Assembly (NCBI GenBank): GCA_947498595.1
Contig: CANMKX010000010.1
Span: 62,001 to 126,000 of the forward strand
Length of the DNA stretch: 64,000 nucleotides
Direction of reading: 5' to 3'
DNA from: an uncultured Aquimarina sp.
Lineage (GTDB): Bacteria > Bacteroidota > Bacteroidia > Flavobacteriales > Flavobacteriaceae
Shown here: one piece after another, positions 26,008-34,103 of the stretch
Layout: each line of letters opens with the position of its first letter
How positions within the stretch are numbered: the stretch's first letter is position 1
Program-made: the position numbers and the translations under genes
The notes under the pieces: generated by a model
The model's database searches: none
Told to the model about the DNA's origin: nothing
What the model saw: the letters and a program-made list of their open reading frames with translations, nothing else

Positions 26008-26197
26008 AATCAGGATTAAAAAATTAAACAATTGGCATTATTTCATGAATAATAATTTTGTAAATGAATCTGGTTCTTATACCGAGAAAGATAGTACTGT
26101 GTATGTAAAAGATATAAATAAAATTGATCAATTTTATAAAGAAAAGAATGAAAGAATTAAGCAAGAAGCTAGAAATGATTTTAAACAGAAAAATTGA
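25247..26197 (+). CDS. Cassette gene A1: conserved-head protein with variable C-terminal tail
   Basis: 316 residues, no signal peptide, no membrane helix. The head (1-254) begins MDDFSSREFIEKIEFTLKKI and contains a Cys-rich, aromatic segment (EHCKKRDV near 86, QLCEYPEHSRKFYKWNSSSC near 105-125), WWGTNTSGSNYPQNN near 165, and an Asn/Ser-rich linker DKNNTSTSNNNQIYTAEEE just before the tail. The tail (255-316) carries NNWHYF and a charged end. Copy A2 has the same head, differing at five residues, and an unrelated-looking tail of equal length. The lipoprotein gene B1 starts 23 nt before its stop. The modular head/tail layout resembles secreted effectors or recognition proteins paired with a partner, but no family is recognised and toxin activity is not shown. 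Confidence 0.7.
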   Translation: MDDFSSREFIEKIEFTLKKIINEVLNNLDSIDNLEVAMTQTVHAKIGDFSRSLSFNFHIPDGIDIKNISYSPKTSSNGIIKGDIIIEHCKKRDVYKYGAPGYPGKEDGQLCEYPEHSRKFYKWNSSSCRWVGIYKNINRGNDRQSWSDKLTQNAAFEPWWGTNTSGSNYPQNNRKSHGTDDLWADPGVRSYMGTFKQISADVMQSIYSFTLNLKSAIGYYEKLSDVFGFGNDKNNTSTSNNNQIYTAEEEPKVTIRIKKLNNWHYFMNNNFVNESGSYTEKDSTVYVKDINKIDQFYKEKNERIKQEARNDFKQKN

Positions 26198-26636
26198 AGC
26201 AATTTTAATAGCTCTATTGCTAACTATCACATTAAGTTGTACTAACACAAAGAATAATGTTTCCGATCATTTAATCATTAAGATTCAAAATATATACAAG
26301 AAAGATAGTTTAGAATATGGAGAAATTATTTATAAATCACCAATAATGGATACTCTTAAATTAAGAAAAAGCGATAAAAGATATCTTTGGTTTCATTTTG
26401 GTATTTATAATAAACAACAAGATATAAGAAAATTAGAAGGACAGACTTCAGAGTCATATAGAGCGATAAACGATAGTGTCATACCATTTAAATCAAAATA
26501 TAATAAAGAAGGTGCATTTTATTTAGAAGGATACGTAGAAGAAACTATTTTATTACATGACTACTATAAAAATGGGAATATGAGAAAAATCAATCGTCAT
26601 ATTAAAATAAGTAAAAAAATAAAAGTAATCGATTAG
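26175..26636 (+). CDS. Cassette gene B1: small lipoprotein overlapping A1
   Basis: 153 residues from ATG 26175, chosen because it gives a proper signal peptide (LIALLLTITLSC, lipobox Cys about residue 22). Its first 23 nt overlap A1. The mature part ends GAFYLEGYVEETILLHDYYK, then NGNMRKINRHIKISKKIKVI, nearly the same C-terminal pattern as B2 (27666-28136), while the middles differ strongly. B1 and B2 are therefore paralogues that diverged in their central region, in step with the A tails. A partner or immunity role for the overlapping A protein is inference. It would be anchored in the inner or outer membrane. Confidence 0.68.
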   Translation: MILNRKIEAILIALLLTITLSCTNTKNNVSDHLIIKIQNIYKKDSLEYGEIIYKSPIMDTLKLRKSDKRYLWFHFGIYNKQQDIRKLEGQTSESYRAINDSVIPFKSKYNKEGAFYLEGYVEETILLHDYYKNGNMRKINRHIKISKKIKVID

Positions 26637-26677
26637 TAAAACATATCTACATTATCTTTACATAAATCATACATGGT

Positions 26678-27501
26678 CACTGTGATAATTATATACTTAT
26701 CGACAATAAATAGCTCAAATCCTTAAAAAACTAACTAATTATGGATGATTTCTCCTCAAGAGAGTTTATTGAAAAAATTGAATTTACTTTAAAAAAAATA
26801 ATAAATGAGGTTTTAAACAATCTTGATTCTATTGATAACCTAGAGGTTGCTATGACTCAAACGATACATGCAAAAATAGGAGACTTTTCCAGAAGTCTAT
26901 CTTTTAATTTTCATATACCTGATGGAATAGATATTAAAAATATATCTTATTCTCCTAAAACTTCTAGTAATGGCATTATCAAAGGAGATATTATTATAGA
27001 ACATTGCAAAAAAAGAGATGTATGCAAATACGGATCACCTGGATATCCCGGAAAGGAAGATGGTCAACTATGTGAATACCCCGAACATTCAAGAAAATTT
27101 TATAAATGGAACAGTTCCTCTTGCCGATGGGTAGGTATTTATAAAAATATAAATCGAGGTAATGATAGACAAAGTTGGTCTGATAAACTAACCCAAAATG
27201 CAGCGTTTGAGCCTTGGTGGGGTACTAATACTTCTGGTAGTAATTATCCACAAAACAACAGAAAACCACATGGTACAGGTGACCTTTGGGCTGATCCTGG
27301 AGTGAGAAGTTATATGGGAACGTTTAAACAAATATCTGCCGATGTAATGCAATCCATTTATAGTTTTACTTTAAATTTAAAATCCGCTATAGGATATTAT
27401 GAAAAGCTAAGTGACGTTTTTGGATTTGGGAATGATAAAAATAATACTTCTACATCCAATAATAATCAGATATATACCGCCGAAGAAGAACCGAAAGTAA
27501 C
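26678..27501 (+). repeat. Direct repeat, copy 2 (head of duplicated cassette)
   Basis: Second copy of the block at 25184-26007, about 98% identical. Five of the changes alter amino acids (V/I, Y/C, A/S, S/P, D/G). The leader, including the stretch from CACTGTGATAATT to the ATG, is identical. Confidence 0.95.
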
Positions 27502-27691
27502 TATTACAATTGAAAAAGTGAATAATTGGCATTATTTTTATAATAATGGTCATATAGATCAAAGTGGCAATTCTGTTAGAAAAGATACCGTTATTTTTCC
27601 AGAAGATTCCAGTAGTATTCGACAAAGGATCGAAAAAGAAAATGAAGCTAAAAGAAAAAAAGGATATGAGATATTTAAAAATAAAAACTAA
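26741..27691 (+). CDS. Cassette gene A2: conserved-head protein with a different tail
   Basis: 316 residues, paralogue of A1. Residues 1-254 are almost the same, then the sequence departs: the tail has TIEKVNNWHYFYNNGHIDQS, an acidic FPEDSSSI, and a Lys/Glu-rich helix ending YEIFKNKN. Only NNWHYF and the general length are shared with the A1 tail. The sharp border of identity inside a gene points to recent duplication or gene conversion of the head with separate selection on the tail. The B2 lipoprotein start overlaps its last 26 nt. No signal peptide is present, so if exported it needs a dedicated system not seen here. Confidence 0.7.
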   Translation: MDDFSSREFIEKIEFTLKKIINEVLNNLDSIDNLEVAMTQTIHAKIGDFSRSLSFNFHIPDGIDIKNISYSPKTSSNGIIKGDIIIEHCKKRDVCKYGSPGYPGKEDGQLCEYPEHSRKFYKWNSSSCRWVGIYKNINRGNDRQSWSDKLTQNAAFEPWWGTNTSGSNYPQNNRKPHGTGDLWADPGVRSYMGTFKQISADVMQSIYSFTLNLKSAIGYYEKLSDVFGFGNDKNNTSTSNNNQIYTAEEEPKVTITIEKVNNWHYFYNNGHIDQSGNSVRKDTVIFPEDSSSIRQRIEKENEAKRKKGYEIFKNKN

Positions 27692-28136
27692 ATTCATTCT
27701 TCTATCCATATTTTTCTTTACACTATTTGGATGTGAAAGAAAACAAAAGGAATCATTATATCTTAAGATAATTTATGCCAAGGAAACCAAAATTAATAAA
27801 CGTAATATTGGCAAGATACTCTTTGATTCAGAATTAGACACAGTGAAAGCAGGTGAAAAAGATCTTAAATCCACAACTCTTTTTTTAGGAAAATTTAAAA
27901 AAAGATATGCCATTACAGAATTAGAAAAAATGCATCAAAGTTTGGATACATTCGGTTTTATTGAAAAAAAGAATGATACAATATATTTTGACTATATTTT
28001 TGACAAAGTCGGAATATTTTATTTAGATGGTTATATAGAGGAAAAAATTCTACTTGATAATTATTATAAAAATGGCAATTCAAGATTACTAACCAAACAA
28101 ATAAAAATAAGTGAAAAAATAAAAGTAATTGATTAG
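27666..28136 (+). CDS. Cassette gene B2: small lipoprotein overlapping A2
   Basis: 156 residues from ATG 27666, which gives signal peptide FILLSIFFFTLFGC with the lipobox Cys at about residue 22; an AAAGG stretch precedes this ATG. Overlap with A2 is 26 nt. The centre (RKQKESLYLKIIYAKETKIN onward) differs from B1, while the end GIFYLDGYIEEKILLDNYYK and ISEKIKVID matches it closely. It completes the second A-B cassette. No third copy follows; 28137-28415 is non-coding AT-rich sequence. Confidence 0.68.
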   Translation: MRYLKIKTKFILLSIFFFTLFGCERKQKESLYLKIIYAKETKINKRNIGKILFDSELDTVKAGEKDLKSTTLFLGKFKKRYAITELEKMHQSLDTFGFIEKKNDTIYFDYIFDKVGIFYLDGYIEEKILLDNYYKNGNSRLLTKQIKISEKIKVID

Positions 28137-28415
28137 CGAAATTGACTCATATTGCGAAAAAAGAAAAAGCCGATTTTAGAAACGAGTTTTCTATAAAGAA
28201 ATAAAATTCAACAAAACATGTCTGACCTCAAAAGATGATAAAATTAAATGCAACAAACTATTTTTGATGATTAATGAGTAAAAGTTTACTTATCAAAAAA
28301 TAACACTTTTGCTATAGGTTTATTAATCAAAAAACTGCATTTTTGAATCTAAATTCTAGGTACAATTACTCCTATTTGTTATTAATAGGTTCTTTGTAAT
28401 TTAAAACAATAATGC

Positions 28416-29564
28416 ATGGACACAGTTAGTTTAATAACTATTGGAGGAATGATTACAATATTTATTTCACTATTTCTTGCATTTTTCTTACTAACTGTAG
28501 TCTCTAAGCATAGAACTAGTAATCGTATTTTTGCTGCTTTTTTAATCATTACAACTATAGACATTAGTGGGTTCTTATTCAATTTTGCTCCTGGTAGCCC
28601 TACTAATTTAGGAATGTTCAGGAATATGTTTATATTTTTTCAGGTTCCTATCTTTTATATATATGTTATATCGGTTACTTATTCAGATTTTAGATTAAAA
28701 CCAAAACACTTATTTCATACTATTCCTTTTATTATAGCCAATCTACTCTTATTTCCTCGTTATTATAATGTATCGGTGTCTTCAAAAATTGATTTTTTAG
28801 CACACCACCAAACTATGATCGAGTTAAAACTGAATCATACTTTATTACACATACAAGTGCTAGTGTATATTGTGATTATTTTTATTATCCTAAAAAGAAC
28901 AAAAAGACTATACCAACAAAATTATGCAGGAGCAAATATCAAATCCTACAAATGGTTATTTCAATTTACAATAGCACTCACGATATTTTATGCTATTGCA
29001 TTACTTAAAAACATTTTTAAATTTTCGCAATACGATATTATTTTTGAATGGATTAGAATAAGTCTTTTTCTATTTCAGTTTATCATAATTTGCTGGTACC
29101 TTTTTAAAGCTTTAAATAATCCTGATTTATTCAAGAATATTGATTCAAAATTAGAGCTCGTAACAACTCCTTTATCCAAAACATCTGCTAAACCGATACA
29201 CATCGAAACTGAAGATGCTGTTATATTAACCAAACTAAAGGAATATATGCAGCTAGAAAAACCTTTTCTTGATCCATCAATAACCATCCAAAACATATCA
29301 AAACAGTTAGATATTCCTACACGAGAGTTATCACTTTTAATTAATCACAAAATAGGGCAACACTTTTTTGATTTCATCAATACTCATCGTATAGAATATG
29401 CGGTATCTATCCTTGAAGATCCTAGCAAAAGCCATCTAACCATTCTCGAAATTTTGTATGAAGTGGGGTTCAACTCCAAATCCTCTTTTAATACAGCTTT
29501 TAAAAAACATACAAATACCACTCCTACATCGTATCGTAAAAACTTTATAAACAAGACATTGTAA
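28416..29564 (+). CDS. Membrane-bound AraC-family regulator (multi-TM sensor plus HTH)
   Basis: 382 residues. Six to seven hydrophobic helices cover about residues 5-230 (ISLFLAFFLLTVV, MFIFFQVPIFYIYVISV, IQVLVYIVIIFIIL, LFQFIIICWYLF). A soluble linker leads to a C-terminal AraC double helix-turn-helix: ISKQLDIPTRELSLLINHKI then ILYEVGFNSKSSFNTAFKKH with ending TPTSYRK. Such proteins are common in Flavobacteriia and probably sense a membrane or periplasmic cue. The serine hydrolase gene 136 nt downstream may be its target (inference). Confidence 0.9.
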   Translation: MDTVSLITIGGMITIFISLFLAFFLLTVVSKHRTSNRIFAAFLIITTIDISGFLFNFAPGSPTNLGMFRNMFIFFQVPIFYIYVISVTYSDFRLKPKHLFHTIPFIIANLLLFPRYYNVSVSSKIDFLAHHQTMIELKLNHTLLHIQVLVYIVIIFIILKRTKRLYQQNYAGANIKSYKWLFQFTIALTIFYAIALLKNIFKFSQYDIIFEWIRISLFLFQFIIICWYLFKALNNPDLFKNIDSKLELVTTPLSKTSAKPIHIETEDAVILTKLKEYMQLEKPFLDPSITIQNISKQLDIPTRELSLLINHKIGQHFFDFINTHRIEYAVSILEDPSKSHLTILEILYEVGFNSKSSFNTAFKKHTNTTPTSYRKNFINKTL

Positions 29565-29700
29565 ATAGTCGTACGTTTCTTTTAAAAAAGTAACACGTAT
29601 TTATCGTGCAAATTGGTACGACTTTACGCATTCGGTCGCATCAACGGGTTTTCTTCTGCAAATTTGTATCAACATAAATTTTAATCAAAAAATTGATACT

Positions 29701-30759
29701 ATGAAAAACATCTTCAACCTTCTAATTATATTCTTATTTAGTAACTATATTGCTTTTGGTCAAAACATTTCTAAAAAAATCGATACCATAATTGCTAGCT
29801 ATCATAACACACATCCCGAGGTAAGTATTAGTCTAGGGTTTATTTCTAATGAGCAAGAATATTATACCGCATATGGTACTATCGATAAAGAGAGCTCTAA
29901 TGATGTTGATAAGAATTCTATATTCGAAATTGCATCTATTACCAAAATCTTAACTTCAAATTTACTTGCGCAAGCAGTACTTGAAAATAAAATAAAACTA
30001 GACGATTATATCGATGATTACCTTCCTAAAACATATACATTGCATAAAAACCTGAAGCATAAAATTAAGGTATCTGATCTAGCCTCTCATCAATCTGGTT
30101 TACCTGATATTGATTTCAGAAAATTAATTGCATTAAATCCTCAGCAGCCTATAAGTGATATAAATGCAACCGTTATCGCATCTATGATCAATAATTGTAA
30201 TGCTTTAATAGATTATGGTCACTATCGATATTCGACAATGGGATATATCATACTTGGGCAAATATTAGAATCTATTTATCAATCCAATTATGATACGATT
30301 ATTAATCAAAAAATAATTAAGTCATTAGAGATGACTCGTACGTTAACTTCCGATTTTCAGGTAACTAATCGTACTACTGGATATAATCCTAATGGAGGGA
30401 AACAAGCCTTTTTTAAATGGAATATTGCTGCTCCTGCCGGATTGGTAAAATCAAGTACTACAGATATGGTTGCTTTCTTGAAAGCTATTTTATTTGAAAA
30501 CAATCAAATCACCAAAGCTTCTGTTATTACAGAAAAGATTTGTTATACACATAAAAACAGAACTCTTGGATTGGGAATAAACATTGTTACTGATGATAAA
30601 AATACCATCTATTTAAAATCTGGTGACTCAATGGGACAGTCTTCTATCATATGCTACAATAGGGTTAAAAAATGGGGATTAATTATATTTTTAAATCAAC
30701 GTAATCATAAATTGAGACAGCAATTATTCAATGATATCTATGAAACTGTTTTAAAATAA
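29701..30759 (+). CDS. Secreted serine hydrolase, class C beta-lactamase/DD-peptidase fold
   Basis: 352 residues with an N-terminal signal peptide (MKNIFNLLIIFLFSNYIAFG, Gln-Asn after). The SxxK catalytic motif is FEIASITKILTSN, Ser near residue 82. The second motif is in YRYSTMGYIILG near 177 (Tyr-Ser in place of Tyr-x-Asn), and a KSGDSMGQSS segment near 305 takes the place of the KTG/HxG box. The family includes esterases, D-aminopeptidases and beta-lactamases, so the substrate is undetermined. It is exported to the periplasm or outside. Confidence 0.85.
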   Translation: MKNIFNLLIIFLFSNYIAFGQNISKKIDTIIASYHNTHPEVSISLGFISNEQEYYTAYGTIDKESSNDVDKNSIFEIASITKILTSNLLAQAVLENKIKLDDYIDDYLPKTYTLHKNLKHKIKVSDLASHQSGLPDIDFRKLIALNPQQPISDINATVIASMINNCNALIDYGHYRYSTMGYIILGQILESIYQSNYDTIINQKIIKSLEMTRTLTSDFQVTNRTTGYNPNGGKQAFFKWNIAAPAGLVKSSTTDMVAFLKAILFENNQITKASVITEKICYTHKNRTLGLGINIVTDDKNTIYLKSGDSMGQSSIICYNRVKKWGLIIFLNQRNHKLRQQLFNDIYETVLK

Positions 30760-31126
30760 TTTCATAAATATCATAACAGTGATCGTTTTCTGTTATAGTT
30801 CCCTTTAGTAAATATCAGCATTACTTTCCCAAATTACCTCGTACTCATGAATCATGCTTATGAGGTAATCTGTATTAAATAAACACAAATAATTCTGTAA
30901 CAAATTCAGTTTTTTTATTCTAATATTATAAGCTTTCTTAAAATGATTATAGAACAATTTATAATTATTTTATGGTACGATTTGAGGAATTTTCAACAAT
31001 ACCATAGATATTTACTTTATTAAATTCAATCTTCAATAAGATATCAATTTACTTTTTTACAAAAAGCAGTACCTTTATAAAAATATATCATCTAGCATAC
31101 ATTTTAAATATCTTCAAAAAAATAGA
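30760..31126. other. 367-bp intergenic region with hairpins
   Basis: No coding frame is evident. Two stems are visible: ATAACAG/CTGTTAT at 30773-30796 just past the hydrolase stop, and ATTACCTC/GAGGTAAT at 30833-30869 enclosing CATGAATCATG. The first could terminate the hydrolase transcript. The sequence after 30870 is very AT-rich and presumably holds the promoter for the LuxR-type gene. Confidence 0.4.
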
Positions 31127-31531
31127 ATGAATATAAAAGTGGATAATAAAAAGCTCTTTCTAATAGGTCTTGTTATTCTAATAATCATATGTGTATTAAC
31201 ATTCAATGTTGTTTACTTTTCTAATTATTATGGCATCGTCGAAATTGATTATATCAATTCTCTTTTATTAGTTCCTTTTATCTTGCTCATCTTTTCTTTT
31301 GGAATGTTTATTGAACAGAATAAACAAAAAGAAAAATCTAAAAAAATAGATACTTTTAATCTTACTGCAAAAGAAAAAGAGGTCACGTTAATGATCTTAG
31401 ATAAAAAGAAAAATCAAGAAATCGCTAACGAAATGTTTGTTGAACTTTCTACAATTAAGACACACATCAATAAAATCTATAAAAAGATCGGAGTAAAAAA
31501 CAGAAAAGAACTATTTGACTCCTTATCATAA
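31127..31531 (+). CDS. LuxR-type HTH regulator with two N-terminal membrane helices
   Basis: 134 residues. Residues about 10-30 (LFLIGLVILIIICVLTFNVV) and 45-62 (LLLVPFILLIFSFGMF) are membrane segments. After a Lys-rich linker, the C-terminal 60 residues are a LuxR/GerE helix-turn-helix: LTAKEKEVTLMILDKKKNQE, IANEMFVELSTIKTHINKIY, KKIGVKNRKELF. There is no receiver or other sensor domain. It therefore appears to be a membrane-anchored DNA-binding protein; target and signal are unknown. Confidence 0.85.
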   Translation: MNIKVDNKKLFLIGLVILIIICVLTFNVVYFSNYYGIVEIDYINSLLLVPFILLIFSFGMFIEQNKQKEKSKKIDTFNLTAKEKEVTLMILDKKKNQEIANEMFVELSTIKTHINKIYKKIGVKNRKELFDSLS

Positions 31532-31646
31532 CTACCTATATAAGTATCACTTAAACAAAATCAACCTTTTTTTCCACCCCTAAAAATTGTATCTTTTTAT
31601 CAAAACAAAACCATATTTGTCTAAAATCATTTAAACCAAAAAAATT

Positions 31647-32177
31647 ATGGACAAAAGCAAATTGTACTCAATTATTGTAGGGTTCTTTATCGCCCTTGCC
31701 GGAACATTATTAATGTTATTATTACTTGGATTAGATCTAGTAGGTCCAGAATCTATTAAAAATGACAAATTAATGATTGGTGGAACTATTCTATTTATCT
31801 CACTTTATGTTTTTTTATTACTCGGTATTTATAAAAGTATAACGAATATTAAAAAGCTGCATCATCAAAAAATCACTTTCAAGAATGCTTTTATCAATGG
31901 TTGTATTGTGAGTATCTCAACTGCTATTTTCGCTGTTTTTTTAACTGTTGTATTTTATGAACTTGTATATCCAACTTATGTCATTGATATGACAGATGCT
32001 TTGACTGAAAAATTTGCAACGCAAAATTTAAGCGACACAGAAATACATCATAAAATTATCGAGCAAACAAAGTATTACAGTACCGCTATGCAAGCGCAAT
32101 TTTCATTTGTTGGAAATCTGATTACTGGAGCTGCTTTTTCTTTAATTCTAAGTTTATTTTTAAAAACTAAAAAATAA
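31647..32177 (+). CDS. DUF4199 domain membrane protein
   Basis: 176 residues with four predicted membrane helices (about 8-28, 42-62, 82-105, 150-172), a polar YPTYVIDMTDALTEKFATQN loop between helices 3 and 4, and the KITFKNAFINGCIVSISTAI segment typical of DUF4199. The family is almost confined to Bacteroidota and uncharacterised. Its stop overlaps the next start in TAATG, indicating translational coupling with the DUF1801 gene. Confidence 0.82.
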   Translation: MDKSKLYSIIVGFFIALAGTLLMLLLLGLDLVGPESIKNDKLMIGGTILFISLYVFLLLGIYKSITNIKKLHHQKITFKNAFINGCIVSISTAIFAVFLTVVFYELVYPTYVIDMTDALTEKFATQNLSDTEIHHKIIEQTKYYSTAMQAQFSFVGNLITGAAFSLILSLFLKTKK

Positions 32178-32512
32178 TGATTCCAGAAGTAACTACATTT
32201 ATAGATAATGCTGCAAAAAATCATCAAATGATTTTAAATCAATTAAGAACACTTATTCTTTCGATTGATCCACAAATCAATGAACAATTAAAATGGAATA
32301 GACCTGTATATACGCTTAAAAAAGATTTTTGTTATTTAAAAACAACTAAAAAACACGTTACTATTGGTTTCTTTGATTTTGAAAAAATAACTACAAATAC
32401 TCATTTAATTGAAGGTACAGGAAAATCTATGAGACATGTAAAAATTAATGAATTAAATGAAATTACTGATTTCAAAATACGTGAAATGATCAACGAAGTA
32501 CTAGCCTCTTAA
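32177..32512 (+). CDS. DUF1801 (YdhG-like) domain protein
   Basis: 111 residues. The pattern FIDNAAKNHQMILNQLRTLI, EQLKWNRPVYTLKKDFCYLK and HVTIGFFDFE... followed by GTGKSMRHVKI is that of the DUF1801/YdhG family, with a frataxin-like alpha-beta fold and possible metal-related role. It shares one base with the preceding stop and is followed by the HD hydrolase gene after 35 nt. Confidence 0.88.
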   Translation: MIPEVTTFIDNAAKNHQMILNQLRTLILSIDPQINEQLKWNRPVYTLKKDFCYLKTTKKHVTIGFFDFEKITTNTHLIEGTGKSMRHVKINELNEITDFKIREMINEVLAS

Positions 32513-32547
32513 TCATTAAATTAGACTATTAATATAAAAAAAACTAT

Positions 32548-33096
32548 ATGACACAAGACCTTTATCAAAAAGCGATGAAATATGCTGGAGATAAACATTG
32601 TAACCAAAAAGTTCCTGGTACAAATTCTAATTATTTATTGCATATTTCAAACGTTGCAATGGAGGTCTTAGTCGCTTATAATCATACTCCATGTTTTGAT
32701 CTTGATTTTGCTATACAAGTTGCTATTTTACATGATACTATCGAAGATACAACAGCAAATTATCACGAAATTAAAATTACATTTGGTGCAAAAATCGCTG
32801 AGGCTGTTCATGCATTAACTAAAAATGAAAATATAATCTCAAAAAAAGATAGGATGATCGATAGTTTGTCTAGAATACAATTGTTATCTAACGAGGTTGG
32901 ATTAGTTAAACTTGCTGACAGAATCACCAATTTACAAACGCCTCCAGATCATTGGAGTCATGAAAAAATATACAATTATTATAATGAAGCTATGTTAATA
33001 GCTACTGTATTACAGGACAAAAATGATTATCTAAACAAACGACTTATTAAAAAAATAAGAGATTACAAGCAACATACAATCAATATCATTGAATAA
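32548..33096 (+). CDS. Small HD-domain hydrolase, MESH1/SpoT-hydrolase-like
   Basis: 182 residues. The HD fold residues are visible: His in YLLHISNVAME near residue 27, His-Asp in VAILHDTIEDTTANY near 68-74 with the following Glu-Asp, and Asp in LVKLADRITNLQ near 126. This order and the EDT motif match the hydrolase domain of RelA/SpoT proteins and the stand-alone MESH1 enzymes that degrade (p)ppGpp or related nucleotides. No synthetase or TGS domain is present. Alarmone hydrolysis is inferred from the family; NADPH phosphatase activity as reported for MESH1 is also possible. Confidence 0.75.
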   Translation: MTQDLYQKAMKYAGDKHCNQKVPGTNSNYLLHISNVAMEVLVAYNHTPCFDLDFAIQVAILHDTIEDTTANYHEIKITFGAKIAEAVHALTKNENIISKKDRMIDSLSRIQLLSNEVGLVKLADRITNLQTPPDHWSHEKIYNYYNEAMLIATVLQDKNDYLNKRLIKKIRDYKQHTINIIE

Positions 33097-33103
33097 AAAA
33101 CAG

Positions 33104-33976
33104 ATGAGTATATTTCAAATTTTTAAAGCTACTTTTAATCATTTCTTTAATAGTAACACTTTTCAAAAAGGGGCTTCTTTGGCGTATTATGCAGTTTTCT
33201 CTCTTTTACCAATGATCATAATTATTACATCGTTACTCGGTCTTTTTTTTGGTAAAGAAGCTGTTTCTGGAGAAATTTATACGCAATTAAAAGATATTTT
33301 AGGTGCTGATGCTTCATTACAAATACAGGATATTATCAAACACCAACACAGACAACATAATAGTGTTATAACTACAATCATAGGTTTTGTAACGTTACTA
33401 TTTAGTGCTGCTGGAATGTTTAATCAAATACATAATTCGTTTAATAGTATCTGGAATATAAAAGAAAAACCCAAAAACAGTATTCTAAAATACTTAACAA
33501 AACATCTCACATCTGTTGCTATCCTAATGTTATTGTTCTTTATCATTTTAACCAGTACTACGATCAACAGTTTTTTAATAACATATAGTACTAAATTACA
33601 TCATGATTACAAACTAATTTATCTATATGAACACTTGAGCTCTTTTATCATTCTATCAATTGTTTTTACACTAATGTTTCGATTTTTAGGCGATGCAAAA
33701 ATATATTGGAAAGCTACAGTACTCGGTGGTTTATTTACAGCTACTTTATTTATTATCGGAAAAATTGCTATTGCTATATATATTGGTCATAGCCATATTG
33801 CTTCTACCTTTGGATCAGCTAGCGTGTTAGTTCTTATAATGCTATGGGTTTATTATACCTCACAAATAATATTCTTAGGAGCTTCTTTTATACAAAGTGT
33901 TAGTATCAAATTAGGTACAGAAATCATTCCTAATACCAATGCCGTAAAAATCGAACAAATTGAAGTTAATAGTTAA
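33104..33976 (+). CDS. YihY/BrkB family inner-membrane protein
   Basis: 290 residues from the ATG at 33104; the longer frame begins with TTG at 33089 inside the previous gene. The family signature GASLAYYAVFSLLPMIIIIT occurs near residue 25, FSAAGMFNQIHNSFNSIWNI near 105, and helices continue to IMLWVYYTSQIIFLGASFIQ near 250. Six membrane helices are expected. Despite the old label ribonuclease BN, members are membrane proteins of unknown function. It closes the DUF4199-to-YihY run. Confidence 0.92.
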   Translation: MSIFQIFKATFNHFFNSNTFQKGASLAYYAVFSLLPMIIIITSLLGLFFGKEAVSGEIYTQLKDILGADASLQIQDIIKHQHRQHNSVITTIIGFVTLLFSAAGMFNQIHNSFNSIWNIKEKPKNSILKYLTKHLTSVAILMLLFFIILTSTTINSFLITYSTKLHHDYKLIYLYEHLSSFIILSIVFTLMFRFLGDAKIYWKATVLGGLFTATLFIIGKIAIAIYIGHSHIASTFGSASVLVLIMLWVYYTSQIIFLGASFIQSVSIKLGTEIIPNTNAVKIEQIEVNS

Positions 33977-33977
33977 A

Positions 33978-34103
33978 ATGAATACAGCTAAATTCACTTA
34001 TAGAAATTTCATATCTTATTTCTTTACTGAAGCTATACCTATTATAGGAATTTCAATATTATTTCTATATGAATTAGAAAGCTATTCACTTAGTTGTCAT
34101 TAA
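33978..34103 (+). CDS. Possible 41-residue peptide
   Basis: An ATG two bases after the YihY stop opens a 41-codon frame with a hydrophobic middle (AIPIIGISILFLY). It ends at 34103, overlapping the last four bases of the converging UDG-like gene. It could be a small membrane peptide co-translated with YihY or only the 3' untranslated region; no homology evidence is available. Confidence 0.25.
   Translation: MNTAKFTYRNFISYFFTEAIPIIGISILFLYELESYSLSCH

Noticed and set aside
27407-27709. 100-residue minus-strand hydrophobic frame opposite the A2 tail
   Set aside because: Antisense shadow of an AT-rich Lys/Asn-coding region; hydrophobicity is a by-product of the complementary codons.
25247-28136. 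Firm call as toxin-immunity pairs
   Set aside because: Layout is suggestive, but no toxin fold, delivery domain or secretion genes can be recognised; kept as a hypothesis only.
17000-28400. Prophage or integrative element covering the accessory region
   Set aside because: No integrase, transposase, structural phage gene, relaxase or flanking direct repeat of att type could be found; the gene mix only suggests a variable region.
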